64,000 bases of DNA, taken from positions 3,348,001-3,412,000 of the forward strand of contig NZ_CP026101.1 in assembly GCF_002902945.1 (NCBI RefSeq), given 5' to 3'. This DNA is from Paraburkholderia caribensis. GTDB lineage: Bacteria; Pseudomonadota; Gammaproteobacteria; Burkholderiales; Burkholderiaceae. Both the position numbers and the translations under genes were made by a program. The notes below the pieces were generated by a model. It was not told the DNA's origin. It made no database searches and saw only the letters and a list, made by a program, of their open reading frames with translations. Of the stretch, positions 45,259 through 54,962 are shown piece by piece; position 1 is the stretch's first letter, and each line of letters begins with the position of its first letter.

Positions 45259-45519
45259 GATCCGCGCCGCCGCTCGCAGGGCCCCGTGCGGATGCTGTTG
45301 TGCAGCAATAACCGTGCCGTCGTTGTGACAACACGACGCAGTCCAAGCACGTAGCCATTTAAAATATTTTTCTTAAAAATCAATAACATAAGCAAAGCCG
45401 AGCATAATTTTAGATGCCGCACTCGGGTTATCTCAGGGTTTTCCCCAGTAAGACCTCGGGTTTTCCATTAGAATGCTTATTGCGGCGCGTCATGCCGCAT
45501 AGCTAAAGGAGAACCCACC

Positions 45520-46185
45520 ATGAATCTGCAAACTGTCCGCGCCGCCGAGCCGATCGTCGTCGATCGCTCGTTGAACGTCGCTGGCCGCGCGCCTGTTCTG
45601 ATCCGGGAACTCAGCGAGAAAGACCGCGAGCGTCTGCTCGCTCACTTCCTCGAACTCGACGAAGACGATCGCCTGCTGCGCTTCGGTCAGGTCACGCCGA
45701 ACCACGTCATCGAAAACTACGTTCGCATGCTGGATTTCAGCCGCGATACCGTGTTCGGCGTGTTCGACCGCCATCTGCAACTGGTCGGCGTCGGCCATCT
45801 GGCTTATCTGCCCGCTGAGGGCGACACGCGCACCGCTGAATTCGGCGTGTCGGTGTCGGAAAGCGTGCGCGGCCAGGGAATCGGTACGAAGCTGTTCGAG
45901 CGCGCCGCCATCCGCAGCCGCAACACGCACGTCACAACGCTGTATATCCACTGCCTGTCGCGCAACACGACAATGATGCACATCGCCAAGAAGGCTGGCA
46001 TGAAGATCGAGTACGCGTACGGCGAAGCCGACGCCTACCTGACGCTAGCGCCTGCGGATCAGAACAGCATCATCTCCGAGATGCTGCAGGAACAGGCCGC
46101 CGTGTTCGACTATGTGCTCAAGCGCCAGGCGCGTAACACGTCAAAGCTGATCGAATCGTTCATTCCGACCGCGATCGCCGCGTAA
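45520..46185 (+). CDS. GNAT-family N-acetyltransferase
   Basis: The 221-residue protein has a GNAT domain at about residues 22-165, with the acetyl-CoA loop VSESVRGQGIGTKLFERA. An AAAGGAG box 8 bp upstream supports the ATG. Its substrate is unknown. The C-terminal about 50 residues (MLQEQAAVFDYVLKRQARNT) are a helix beyond the core domain. It stands alone. The 261 bp upstream are unusually AT-rich around 45355-45415, probably the promoter region. Confidence 0.85.
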   Translation: MNLQTVRAAEPIVVDRSLNVAGRAPVLIRELSEKDRERLLAHFLELDEDDRLLRFGQVTPNHVIENYVRMLDFSRDTVFGVFDRHLQLVGVGHLAYLPAEGDTRTAEFGVSVSESVRGQGIGTKLFERAAIRSRNTHVTTLYIHCLSRNTTMMHIAKKAGMKIEYAYGEADAYLTLAPADQNSIISEMLQEQAAVFDYVLKRQARNTSKLIESFIPTAIAA

Positions 46186-46209
46186 ACTTCAGCGAACGGG
46201 AACATCCAG

Positions 46210-46246
46210 AAAGGGCGGCTCTTCACGGAGCCGCCCTTTTGTTTTT
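46210..46246 (+). terminator. Terminator between the GNAT and AsnC genes
   Basis: A perfect 12-bp stem AAAGGGCGGCTC/GAGCCGCCCTTT with a 6-base loop runs into TTGTTTTT. It lies 25 bp after the GNAT stop and 15 bp before the convergent regulator stop, so it may serve both. Confidence 0.9.
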
Positions 46247-46260
46247 GTCCAACGCACCCG

Positions 46261-46776
46261 TCAAATCGGCAGCGCGGTCGTCTCCTTGAATTTCTCCAGC
46301 GAGAAGCTCGACTTCACATCGATCACCGACGGATGCCGCAGCAACTGGTCCTGCACAAATCGCGAAAAGTGCGCCATGTCGCGCACCTGCACGCGCAGCA
46401 GGTAATCCATATCGCCCGTCATCGCGTAGCACGCGACCACCTCTGGCCAGCCCTGCACAGCCGCGCGGAACAGTTCCGAGTGCGTCGCGCCCGCACGCCC
46501 CGGCGTGCCGTCGGCGCGTGCGCTGAGTGCCGGACCGCCACGCTTTTCCAGCCGCACATTGACGTAGGCGAGCAGATCGAGCCCGAGAATTTGGGAATCC
46601 AGCAGGGCGACATAACCGCGAATCACACCGATTTCCTCCAGCCTGCGGATGCGCCGCAAGCACGGACTCGGCGACAGGTTCACCCGCTCGGCGATCTCCT
46701 GATTCGACAGCCGCCCGTTTTCCTGAAGAATCGCGAGAATGCGCCTGTCGATCGCGTCTATCTCAATTTGAGCCAT
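46261..46776 (-). CDS. Lrp/AsnC-family regulator
   Basis: The 171-residue protein starts MAQIEIDAIDRRILAILQEN, the Lrp helix-turn-helix domain (NQEIAERVNLSPSPCLRRIR), followed by the ligand-binding RAM domain (GDMDYLLRVQVRDMAHFSRF). The frame is open 88 codons upstream through the hpd gene, so the family start was used. It is divergent from hpd with 151 bp between, which suggests it controls hpd and tyrosine breakdown. The amino acid it senses is not known. Confidence 0.88.
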   Translation of the reverse strand: MAQIEIDAIDRRILAILQENGRLSNQEIAERVNLSPSPCLRRIRRLEEIGVIRGYVALLDSQILGLDLLAYVNVRLEKRGGPALSARADGTPGRAGATHSELFRAAVQGWPEVVACYAMTGDMDYLLRVQVRDMAHFSRFVQDQLLRHPSVIDVKSSFSLEKFKETTALPI

Positions 46777-46927
46777 GTTCTGCCATCCAAGGCGTATCGC
46801 ACGCCAGAAAATAGCCCGAGCGTAGTGTTCGCCGATTAATTTCGCAAGTTTTCTTCCTGACCCGGCAACTACACTGTTCTTCATCGGATCGCGCGATGCG
46901 CCCCCGGACATAGTCGAGGAGACAGAC

Positions 46928-48025
46928 ATGAAGGTTTCTACCTGGGAAAATCCCGTCGGCACCGACGGCTTCGAGTTCATCGAATACACCGCGCCGGACC
47001 CCGTCGCGCTCGGCAAGCTGTTCGAGCGCATGGGTTTCACGGCGATAGCGAAGCATCGTCACAAGAACGTGACGCTGTACCGTCAGGGCGAGATCAACTT
47101 TATCGTCAACGGCGAGCCCGACTCGTTTGCACAGCGCTTTACGCGCCTGCACGGGCCGTCGATCTGCGCGATCGCGTTCCGCGTGCAGGACGCGGCGAAG
47201 GCGTATCAGCGCGCGCTCGAACTCGGCGCCTGGGGCTTCGACAACAAGACGGGCCCGATGGAACTGAACATTCCGGCCATCAAGGGGATCGGCGACTCGC
47301 TGATCTATTTCGTCGACCGCTGGCGCGGCAAGAACGGCGCGGCGCCGAACAGCATCGGCGACATCAATATCTATGACGTCGACTTCGAACCGATTCCGGG
47401 CGCGAATCCGAATCCCGTCGGCCACGGCCTCACCTATATCGATCACCTGACACACAACGTCCATCGCGGACGCATGCAGGAATGGGCCGAGTTCTACGAG
47501 CGTCTGTTCAATTTCCGCGAAGTGCGCTACTTCGATATCGAAGGCAAGGTGACGGGCGTCAAGTCGAAGGCGATGACGTCGCCGTGCGGCAAGATCCGCA
47601 TTCCGATCAATGAGGAAGGTTCGGAAACAGCGGGCCAGATCCAGGAATACCTCGACGCGTACCACGGCGAAGGCATTCAGCATATCGCGCTCGGCACGAA
47701 CGACATTTACGCGACCGTCGACGGACTGCGCGGCGCGAACATTTCGCTGCTCGATACGATCGACACGTACTACGAGCTCGTCGATCGCCGCGTGCCGAAT
47801 CACGGCGAGCCGCTCGATGAACTGCGCAAGCGCAAGATTCTGATCGACGGCGCGCGCGAAGACCTGCTACTGCAGATTTTCACCGAGAACCAGATCGGAC
47901 CGATCTTCTTCGAGATCATCCAGCGCAAGGGCAATCAGGGCTTCGGCGAGGGTAACTTCAAGGCGCTGTTCGAATCGATCGAATTGGATCAGATTCGTCG
48001 CGGTGTCGTGCAGGACAAGGCCTGA
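46928..48025 (+). CDS. hpd: 4-hydroxyphenylpyruvate dioxygenase
   Basis: This enzyme turns 4-hydroxyphenylpyruvate to homogentisate in tyrosine and phenylalanine catabolism. The 365-residue protein has the two-domain fold and the three Fe(II) ligands in YIDHLTHNV, GIQHIALGTND and IFFEIIQRKG. A GAGGAG box precedes the ATG. It is followed by a strong terminator, so it forms a single-gene unit. No hmgA or fah gene is in the window. Confidence 0.95.
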   Translation: MKVSTWENPVGTDGFEFIEYTAPDPVALGKLFERMGFTAIAKHRHKNVTLYRQGEINFIVNGEPDSFAQRFTRLHGPSICAIAFRVQDAAKAYQRALELGAWGFDNKTGPMELNIPAIKGIGDSLIYFVDRWRGKNGAAPNSIGDINIYDVDFEPIPGANPNPVGHGLTYIDHLTHNVHRGRMQEWAEFYERLFNFREVRYFDIEGKVTGVKSKAMTSPCGKIRIPINEEGSETAGQIQEYLDAYHGEGIQHIALGTNDIYATVDGLRGANISLLDTIDTYYELVDRRVPNHGEPLDELRKRKILIDGAREDLLLQIFTENQIGPIFFEIIQRKGNQGFGEGNFKALFESIELDQIRRGVVQDKA

Positions 48026-48057
48026 CACGCTGCTCAAGCGTTAGAGCCAAATAAGAA

Positions 48058-48087
48058 AAAGGCGAGGAACGTACGTTCCTCGCCTTT
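48058..48087 (+). terminator. Terminator after hpd
   Basis: A perfect palindrome AAAGGCGAGGAACG / CGTTCCTCGCCTTT (48058-48087, minimal loop) lies 35 bp after the hpd stop, with A-rich and T-rich flanks. Its symmetry means it could act on both strands, ending hpd and the small gene at 48174. Confidence 0.8.
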
Positions 48088-48173
48088 CGCATTTTGGAAC
48101 CGGCGCTCCTAACTCAACCGGCTCTCGACTGTCACGCGCCGCGGATGATCATCCGATCACCCGCCAGAGCGCG

Positions 48174-48359
48174 TCAGCCACGCTGCTCCGTTTCGTCGGA
48201 CTCACGCCGCTGGTTCACGGCGGCCGTCGTCGCGGCGACCTGCGTGGTGCGCGTGACGGCATTCGCGAGCGCATTGGCGCTGTTCGGGCGCATCGGCGCG
48301 CTCATCGCGAAGAATGCCGCCGAGACCATCAGGAAGGTCTGGATGTGTTTCGTGTTCAT
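48174..48359 (-). CDS. Small secreted or membrane protein, unknown
   Basis: A 61-residue ORF starts MNTKHIQTFLMVSAAFFAMS, which reads as a signal peptide or short membrane helix. A polar, Arg/Glu-rich tail (TAAVNQRRESDETEQRG) follows. The Shine-Dalgarno AAGGAG stands 6 bp before the ATG, stronger than those of many real genes here. A longer frame with the same stop lacks such a site. I do not recognise a family. It lies between hpd and the oxidoreductase gene, opposite to both. Confidence 0.6.
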   Translation of the reverse strand: MNTKHIQTFLMVSAAFFAMSAPMRPNSANALANAVTRTTQVAATTAAVNQRRESDETEQRG

Positions 48360-48703
48360 GCGTACTCCTTGTTCGACTGCACAGCGAAGCTCCGCAGCAT
48401 GCGGAACGTTGCGATTCGTGCAGATGGGGAGTTTAGACCGACATTTCAAGCGCAGTTCCACGCGTTTCAAGCTTTTACACCCTGTAACACCATCAAATGA
48501 AAAAGCTCGCGCGCGGTCATACAGGTGACATTTTGTTCGTGCGCGGTCTCGCATCGTGGTGTTTTCGACGATAGGCGGCGGGTTTTCACCAGTGCTACCA
48601 TCGAACGAAAGCCGTCAACATGGCGACCCCGGCCGAAGCATTCACAAGATGCCGAGGCCAAGCAGATTTTGGTGATCCCAAACTGGGTGGAGGAGTACAC
48701 ATA
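48360..48703. other. Divergent intergenic region
   Basis: This 344 bp gap between the small gene and the oxidoreductase gene holds small inverted repeats (TCCGCA/TGCGGA near 48393-48407, TTTGG/CCAAA near 48668-48682) and two GCGCGGTC direct repeats around 48515-48548. No strong sigma70 promoter was found. It should hold the promoters of both genes. Confidence 0.4.
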
Positions 48704-51700
48704 ATGAATGCCCCGCTAGACGCCGGTCAGCGAGCCTCGCTCGAAGCCGCGCTGACGTCCGTCACGCTCGACGACAAATACACGCTTGAACGCGGCCGCG
48801 CGTACATGAGCGGCATCCAGGCGCTGGTCCGTCTGCCGATGCTGCAGCAGGAACGCGACCGGGCCGCCGGGCTCAACACCGCCGGGTTCATTTCCGGCTA
48901 TCGCGGATCGCCGCTCGGCGGTCTCGACCTGTCGCTGTGGAAAGCGAAGAAGCATCTCGCCGCGCACCAGGTCGTATTCCAGCCGGGCGTCAACGAAGAC
49001 CTCGCCGCCACCGCCGTGTGGGGCTCGCAGCAGGTCAATCTCTATCCCAGCGCCAAATACGACGGCGTGTTCTCGATGTGGTACGGCAAAGGCCCCGGCG
49101 TCGATCGCTCGGGCGACGTGTTCAAGCACGGCAATTCGGCCGGTTCGTCGCGACACGGCGGCGTCCTGGTGCTCGCCGGCGACGATCACGCCGCCAAATC
49201 GTCGACGCTCGCGCATCAGTCGGAACATCTGTTCAAGGCCTGCGGCCTGCCCGTGCTGTTTCCGTCGAACGTGCAGGAATATCTGGACTTCGGCTTGCAC
49301 GGCTGGGCGATGAGCCGCTACTCGGGCCTGTGGGTCGCGATGAAGTGCGTGACCGACGTGGTCGAATCATCGGCTTCCGTCGATATCGACCCGCACCGCA
49401 CGCAAATCATTCTGCCAACCGACTTCGCCATGCCCGAAGGCGGCCTCAACATTCGCTGGCCCGATCCGCCGCTCGTGCAGGAAGCGCGTCTACTCGACTA
49501 CAAGTGGTACGCCGCGCTCGCTTACGTGCGCGCGAACAAGCTCGATCGCGTCGAGATCGATTCGCCGAACGCGCGCTTTGGCATCATGACGGGCGGCAAG
49601 GCGTATCTCGACGTCCGCCAGGCACTGACCGACCTCGGACTCGACGACGAAACCTGCTCGCGCATCGGCATCCGGCTGTACAAGGTCGGCTGCGTGTGGC
49701 CGCTCGAAGCGCAAGGCGCGCAGGCATTCGCGCGCGGGCTCGAAGAAATTCTGGTGGTCGAAGAGAAGCGGCAGATTCTCGAATACGCGATCAAGGAAGA
49801 GTTGTACAACTGGCCCGATGCGCAGCGTCCGCGCGTGTTCGGCAAGTTCGACGAAAAGGACGGTGCAGGCGGCGAATGGTCAGTGCCGATGGGCAACTGG
49901 CTGCTGCCCGCGCACTACGAACTGTCGCCCGCGTTGATCGCGAAGGCGATTGCGACGCGGCTCGACAAGTTCGACCTGCCGTCCGACGTGCGCGCGCGCA
50001 TTGCCACGCGCATCGCTGTGATCGAGGCGAAAGAAAAGGCGCTCGCGCGCCCGCGCGTTCAAGCGGAGCGCAAGCCCTGGTTCTGCTCCGGCTGTCCGCA
50101 CAACACGTCGACGAATGTGCCCGAAGGCTCGCGCGCGATGGCGGGCATCGGCTGCCACTACATGACCGTGTGGATGGACCGCAGCACCAGCACGTTCAGC
50201 CAGATGGGCGGCGAAGGCGTCGCGTGGGTCGGCCAGGCGCCGTTCACGAACGACAAGCACGTGTTCGCCAATCTCGGCGACGGCACGTACTTCCATTCGG
50301 GCCTGCTCGCGATTCGCGCGGCGATCGCGTCGAAGGCAAACATCACGTACAAGATTCTCTACAACGACGCCGTCGCGATGACGGGCGGCCAGCCCGTCGA
50401 CGGTGTGCTGACGGTGCCGCAGATCACGCATCAGCTCGCCGCTGAAGGCGCGAAGAAGATTGTGATCGTCACCGATGAACCGGAGAAGTACCACGCGAAC
50501 GTCGGCCTTGCGCCCGGCATCACGATTCATCATCGCGACCAGCTCGACGACGTGCAGCGCGAACTGCGCGAGATCGAAGGCACGACGATCCTGATCTACG
50601 ACCAGACCTGCGCGACGGAGAAGCGCCGCCGCCGGAAACGCGGCGCCTATCCCGATCCGGCGAAGCGCGTCGTGATCAACGAGGCGGTTTGCGAGGGCTG
50701 CGGCGATTGCTCGGTGCAGTCGAACTGCCTGTCCGTCGAGCCGCTCGAAACCGAGTACGGCACGAAGCGGCAGATCAACCAGTCCACCTGCAACAAGGAC
50801 TATTCGTGTCTGAAGGGCTTCTGCCCGAGCTTCGTGACGGTCGAAGGCGGGCAACTGCGCAAGCCGAAGGCGTCGGGCGTTGCGGGCGACGCGATGCCGC
50901 CCGTTCCCGATCCCGAGATTCCGGCGATCGCGCGGCCATATGGCGTGCTGGTGACGGGCGTCGGCGGCACGGGCGTCGTGACGATCGGTGCGTTGCTCGG
51001 CATGGCGGCGCATCTCGAAAGCAAAGGCGTCACCGTACTCGACGTGACGGGCCTGGCGCAAAAGGGCGGCGCCGTGATGAGCCACGTGCAGATCGCGAAC
51101 CAGCCCGCCGACATCCACGCAACCCGTATCGCGATGGGCGAAGCGGATCTGGTGATCGGCTGCGACTCGCTGGTGACGGCCAGCGACGAATGCGTGTCGC
51201 GGATGCAGGCCGGTCAAACGCACGTCGTGCTGAACAGCGCGCCGACCCCGACCGCGGAATTTATCAAGAACCCGAACTGGCGCTTCCCCGGCGCAAGCGC
51301 GGATGCGGACGTGCGCGCGGCGGCGGGCGACGAGCATGTGGCCGCCGTCGATGCGAATCACTTTGCGGTTGCGCTGCTCGGCGACGCGATCTACACGAAC
51401 CCGTTCGTGCTCGGCTACGCATGGCAAAAGGGTTGGTTGCCGCTCACGCACGAGTCGCTGATTCGCGCGATCGAGCTGAATGCCGTGCAGGTCGAGAAGA
51501 ATCGCGCAGCGTTCGAATGGGGCCGTCGCGCGGCTCACGATCTGGCTACCGTGCGCAAGCTCGCGCGGATGCAAGATCGTATCGACGACGGCAACACCGC
51601 GAATGCCGCGAACAGCAAGATCGTTTCGCTGCATACGCCGAAGGCGCTCGATACGCTAATCGATAAACGCGCGCAGTATCTCGTCGAGTACCAGAACGAA

Positions 51701-52309
51701 GCGTACGCGGCGCGTTACCGCAAGCTGGTCGAAACAGTGCGGGCCGCCGAAACGAAGCTCGATGCCGCCGACGGCCAGATGTCGTTGACGGAAGCCGTCG
51801 CGAAGAATCTGCATAAGCTGATGGCGTACAAGGACGAGTATGAAGTGGCGCGGCTCTATTCGGACCCGGCGTTCGTCGAGAAGCTGAAGGCGAATTTCGA
51901 GGGTGACTGGAAGCTCAAGTTCCACCTCGCGCCGCCCGCCACGTCGAAGAAGGACGCGCATGGGCATCTGGTGAAGAAGCAGTACGGTCCATGGATGCTC
52001 AACGCGATGCACGTGCTCGCGAAGATGAAGTTCCTGCGCGGCACCGCGCTCGATGTGTTCGGCAGGACGGAGGAGCGTCGCACCGAACGGGCGCTGATCG
52101 TCGAGTACGAAACGCTCGTGCATGAACTGGTCGGCGGGCTCACGGCGGAGAAGCGTGCTCTGGCTGTCGAACTGGCGAATCTGCCGGATGCGATTCGCGG
52201 TTATGGCCACGTCAAGGAGAACAACCTGAAGGGCGTGCGGGCCAAGTGGGCGTCGTTGCTCGCGAAGTGGCGCGCGCCGACGGGTGGTGTGGAGCGGCAC
52301 GTGGCATAA
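48704..52309 (+). CDS. Indolepyruvate ferredoxin oxidoreductase, fused two-domain form
   Basis: This enzyme removes CO2 from aryl pyruvates (indolepyruvate, phenylpyruvate) to give aryl-acetyl-CoA with reduced ferredoxin. The 1201-residue protein fuses the pyrimidine/TPP part (GSPLGGLDLSLW, SGCPHNTSTNVPEGSRAMAG, GDGTYFHSG), a 4Fe-4S motif (CEGCGDCSVQSNC, near residue 665) and the gamma-type domain (VTGVGGTGVVTIGALLGMAA). I start at MNAPLDAGQ, after GGAGGAG. The expected product, phenylacetyl-CoA from phenylpyruvate, would be the substrate of PaaABCDE, also in this window. Confidence 0.9.
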   Translation: MNAPLDAGQRASLEAALTSVTLDDKYTLERGRAYMSGIQALVRLPMLQQERDRAAGLNTAGFISGYRGSPLGGLDLSLWKAKKHLAAHQVVFQPGVNEDLAATAVWGSQQVNLYPSAKYDGVFSMWYGKGPGVDRSGDVFKHGNSAGSSRHGGVLVLAGDDHAAKSSTLAHQSEHLFKACGLPVLFPSNVQEYLDFGLHGWAMSRYSGLWVAMKCVTDVVESSASVDIDPHRTQIILPTDFAMPEGGLNIRWPDPPLVQEARLLDYKWYAALAYVRANKLDRVEIDSPNARFGIMTGGKAYLDVRQALTDLGLDDETCSRIGIRLYKVGCVWPLEAQGAQAFARGLEEILVVEEKRQILEYAIKEELYNWPDAQRPRVFGKFDEKDGAGGEWSVPMGNWLLPAHYELSPALIAKAIATRLDKFDLPSDVRARIATRIAVIEAKEKALARPRVQAERKPWFCSGCPHNTSTNVPEGSRAMAGIGCHYMTVWMDRSTSTFSQMGGEGVAWVGQAPFTNDKHVFANLGDGTYFHSGLLAIRAAIASKANITYKILYNDAVAMTGGQPVDGVLTVPQITHQLAAEGAKKIVIVTDEPEKYHANVGLAPGITIHHRDQLDDVQRELREIEGTTILIYDQTCATEKRRRRKRGAYPDPAKRVVINEAVCEGCGDCSVQSNCLSVEPLETEYGTKRQINQSTCNKDYSCLKGFCPSFVTVEGGQLRKPKASGVAGDAMPPVPDPEIPAIARPYGVLVTGVGGTGVVTIGALLGMAAHLESKGVTVLDVTGLAQKGGAVMSHVQIANQPADIHATRIAMGEADLVIGCDSLVTASDECVSRMQAGQTHVVLNSAPTPTAEFIKNPNWRFPGASADADVRAAAGDEHVAAVDANHFAVALLGDAIYTNPFVLGYAWQKGWLPLTHESLIRAIELNAVQVEKNRAAFEWGRRAAHDLATVRKLARMQDRIDDGNTANAANSKIVSLHTPKALDTLIDKRAQYLVEYQNEAYAARYRKLVETVRAAETKLDAADGQMSLTEAVAKNLHKLMAYKDEYEVARLYSDPAFVEKLKANFEGDWKLKFHLAPPATSKKDAHGHLVKKQYGPWMLNAMHVLAKMKFLRGTALDVFGRTEERRTERALIVEYETLVHELVGGLTAEKRALAVELANLPDAIRGYGHVKENNLKGVRAKWASLLAKWRAPTGGVERHVA

Positions 52310-52330
52310 CCTTCTGCCACTCCCGAAATA

Positions 52331-52358
52331 AAAAGGGCACCTCGCGGTGCCCTTTTTT
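52331..52358 (+). terminator. Bidirectional terminator
   Basis: An 11-bp stem AAAAGGGCACC/GGTGCCCTTTT with a 4-base loop has a T-run on one side and an A-run on the other. It lies between the convergent ends of the oxidoreductase gene and maeB, so it can serve both. Confidence 0.9.
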
Positions 52359-52379
52359 CATCGCATCAACGAACGAAGA

Positions 52380-54665
52380 CTACTTCGCGACGTTGCGGTC
52401 CACGTTGGCGTTCGCCGAAGCGACCGCCGTCATGTTGATGATCCGGCGCACCGTCGCTGCCGGCGTCAGGATGTGCACCGGCTTCGCAGCGCCGAGCAGG
52501 AACGGGCCGACCGTCACGCCTTCGCCGCCGATCATCTTCAGCAGGTTGTACGTGATGTTCGCCGCTTCGACGTTCGGCATGATCAGCAGGTTCGCTTCGC
52601 CCGTCAGCGTCGTGCCGGGGAAGGCGGCCTTGCGCACCGCTTCCGACAATGCGGCGTCGCCGTGCATTTCGCCGTCCACTTCGAGATGCGGCGCGCGTTC
52701 GGCGATCAGCTTGCGTGCGGCCGCCATGCGTGCCGAAGACGACGACGGGACGCTGCCGAAGTTCGAGTTCGACAGCAGCGCGACCTTCGGTGCGATGCCG
52801 AACTTCTCGATCTCGCGCGCTGCGAGGATCGTCATGTCGGCGAGCTGTTCGGCCGTCGGCACTTCGTTCACATAGGTGTCGCTGATGAACAGATTGCGGC
52901 CCGGCAACATCAGCAGGTTCATCGCGGCGAAGTTGTCCACCTTTTCCGCCTTGCCCAGCACCTGCTCGACGAACTTCAGATGCTCGTGATACGTGTCGAT
53001 CAGACCGCAGATCATGCCGTCCGCGTCGCCGAGATGCACGAGAATCGCGCCGATCAGCGTGTTGAACTTGCGCATCGCGGCCTTCGCGACTTCCGGCGTG
53101 ACGCCTTCGCGCGCGCCGATCTCGTGATACGCCTGCCAGCTTTTCTGATAACGCGGATCGTCTTCCGGATTGACGATCTCGACATCCTCGCCGCACTTGA
53201 GCTTCGAGCCCATCTTCTTCAGACGCATCTCGATCACGCTCGGGCGACCGACCAGGATAGGCTTCGCGATCTTTTCGAGCAGCACGAATTGCGCGGCACG
53301 CAGCACGCGCTCGTCCTCACCTTCCGCGAACACGATGCGCGCCGGTTGCGCCTTCGCTGCCGCGAACACCGGGCGCATCACCATGCCCGTGCGGTAGACG
53401 GTTGCGCCGAGTTGCTCGCGGTACGCGTCCATGTCCTGAATCGGGCGCGTCGCGACGCCCGAATCCATCGCGGCCTGCGCAACAGCGGGCGCGATCTTGA
53501 TGATCAGACGCGGATCGAACGGCTTCGGAATCAGGTAGTCGGGGCCGAATTCGAGCGAGTGGCCTTCGTACGCCTTCGCGACTTCATCGCCCTGATCGGT
53601 TTCTTCGGCGAGTTCGGCGATCGCGCGCACGCATGCGAGCTTCATTTCTTCCGTGATCGTCGTCGCGCCGACATCCAGCGCGCCGCGGAAGATGAACGGG
53701 AAGCACAGCACGTTGTTGACCTGGTTCGGATAGTCCGAACGGCCCGTCGCAACGATACAGTCTGGGCGCACCTTCTTCGCTTCTTCCGGGCGGATTTCCG
53801 GCTCCGGGTTCGCGAGCGCGAGAATCAGCGGTTGCGTGCCCATCTCCTTGACCATTTCCGGCTTCAGCACGCCCGCGCTCGAGCAGCCGAGAAACACGTC
53901 CGCGCCCTTGATCGCGTCAGCCAGTGTGCGCGCTTCGGTGTTCGCTGCGTAACGTTCCTTCGACGGGTCCAGATTGCCGCGGCCTTCGTAGATCACGCCC
54001 TTCGAATCGACGACGAGCACGTTTTTCTTCGAAAGGCCCAGATTCACGAGCAGGTCCAGACAGGCGATCGCCGCCGCGCCCGCACCCGAGCACACCAGTG
54101 TGACCTCTTCCAGCTTCTTGCCGACCACTTTCAGGCCGTTGAGAATCGCCGCCGACGCAATGATCGCCGTGCCGTGCTGGTCGTCGTGGAAAACGGGAAT
54201 CTTCATGCGCTCGCGCAGCTTCTTCTCGATGTAGAAGCATTCGGGCGCCTTGATGTCTTCGAGGTTGATGCCGCCGAGCGTCGGCTCCAGCATCGCGATC
54301 GCGTCGACGAGTTTGTCGGGATCGGACTCGTTCAGCTCGATATCGAACACGTCGATGCCGGCGAACTTCTTGAAGAGACAGCCCTTGCCTTCCATCACCG
54401 GCTTCGCGGCGAGCGGCCCGATATTGCCGAGACCCAGCACGGCCGTGCCGTTCGTGATCACGCCGACGAGGTTGCCGCGCGACGTGTACTTCTGCGCGTC
54501 GAGCGGCTCGTCGAAGATGGCCATGCACGCGGCTGCGACGCCCGGCGAATACGCGAGCGACAGGTCCAGCTGGTTCGAAAGCGGCTTGGTCGGGGTGACC
54601 GAAATCTTGCCGGGCTTCGGATTCTGGTGATATGCGAGAGCGCTTTGCTTCAGTTGTTCGTCCAT
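52380..54665 (-). CDS. maeB: NADP-dependent malic enzyme with phosphotransacetylase domain
   Basis: Malic enzyme turns malate into pyruvate and CO2 with NADP reduction. The 761-residue protein has an N-terminal malic domain (SLAYSPGVAAACMAI, VFHDDQHGTA), an NAD(P) fold (CSGAGAAAIACLDLL), and from about residue 440 a phosphotransacetylase-like domain (PARIVFAEGEDERVLRAAQF). The latter is regulatory, not catalytic, in such fusions. The start is MDEQLKQSALAYHQNP. It stands alone. The 297 bp before the transporter gene hold its promoter region and no gene. Confidence 0.95.
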   Translation of the reverse strand: MDEQLKQSALAYHQNPKPGKISVTPTKPLSNQLDLSLAYSPGVAAACMAIFDEPLDAQKYTSRGNLVGVITNGTAVLGLGNIGPLAAKPVMEGKGCLFKKFAGIDVFDIELNESDPDKLVDAIAMLEPTLGGINLEDIKAPECFYIEKKLRERMKIPVFHDDQHGTAIIASAAILNGLKVVGKKLEEVTLVCSGAGAAAIACLDLLVNLGLSKKNVLVVDSKGVIYEGRGNLDPSKERYAANTEARTLADAIKGADVFLGCSSAGVLKPEMVKEMGTQPLILALANPEPEIRPEEAKKVRPDCIVATGRSDYPNQVNNVLCFPFIFRGALDVGATTITEEMKLACVRAIAELAEETDQGDEVAKAYEGHSLEFGPDYLIPKPFDPRLIIKIAPAVAQAAMDSGVATRPIQDMDAYREQLGATVYRTGMVMRPVFAAAKAQPARIVFAEGEDERVLRAAQFVLLEKIAKPILVGRPSVIEMRLKKMGSKLKCGEDVEIVNPEDDPRYQKSWQAYHEIGAREGVTPEVAKAAMRKFNTLIGAILVHLGDADGMICGLIDTYHEHLKFVEQVLGKAEKVDNFAAMNLLMLPGRNLFISDTYVNEVPTAEQLADMTILAAREIEKFGIAPKVALLSNSNFGSVPSSSSARMAAARKLIAERAPHLEVDGEMHGDAALSEAVRKAAFPGTTLTGEANLLIMPNVEAANITYNLLKMIGGEGVTVGPFLLGAAKPVHILTPAATVRRIINMTAVASANANVDRNVAK

Positions 54666-54930
54666 TTTCTAACCTGCGAGACGTTGATAATTGGGCCCGG
54701 CTCAATGTCACGTGCTGCGCTGGCCAATGTCGACGGGTTGCTCGACGGCGGCGATTCTCGCGTGCGCCGGTTAGGCGCGGCGTCAAACCTCAGCGGAAAG
54801 CAAACGGCGCTGAGCTTTTTCGGGTCGATTAGTGTACACCCCGGATGCGACGATTCGGGGTAGGTTTTGTACCGGATGGATAAGCCGCAACCGCGCCGGC
54901 GCTTGCTGCAGCGCGGCATGAAAACACTCC

Positions 54931-54962
54931 CACCCCGCCCTTCGCGACGTGGCGGCGGGGCC
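54931..54962 (-). terminator. Weak terminator after the MFS gene
   Basis: On the minus strand a GC-rich stem CCCCGCC/GGCGGGG lies directly at the end of the transporter gene. It has no proper U-run after it (GUGGGAGUGUUUUC). It may be a terminator of low strength or only a chance GC-rich repeat. Confidence 0.4.

Noticed and set aside
49880..51634. 584-residue open frame opposite the oxidoreductase gene
   Set aside because: Shadow frame with Arg/His-rich translation and no start signal.
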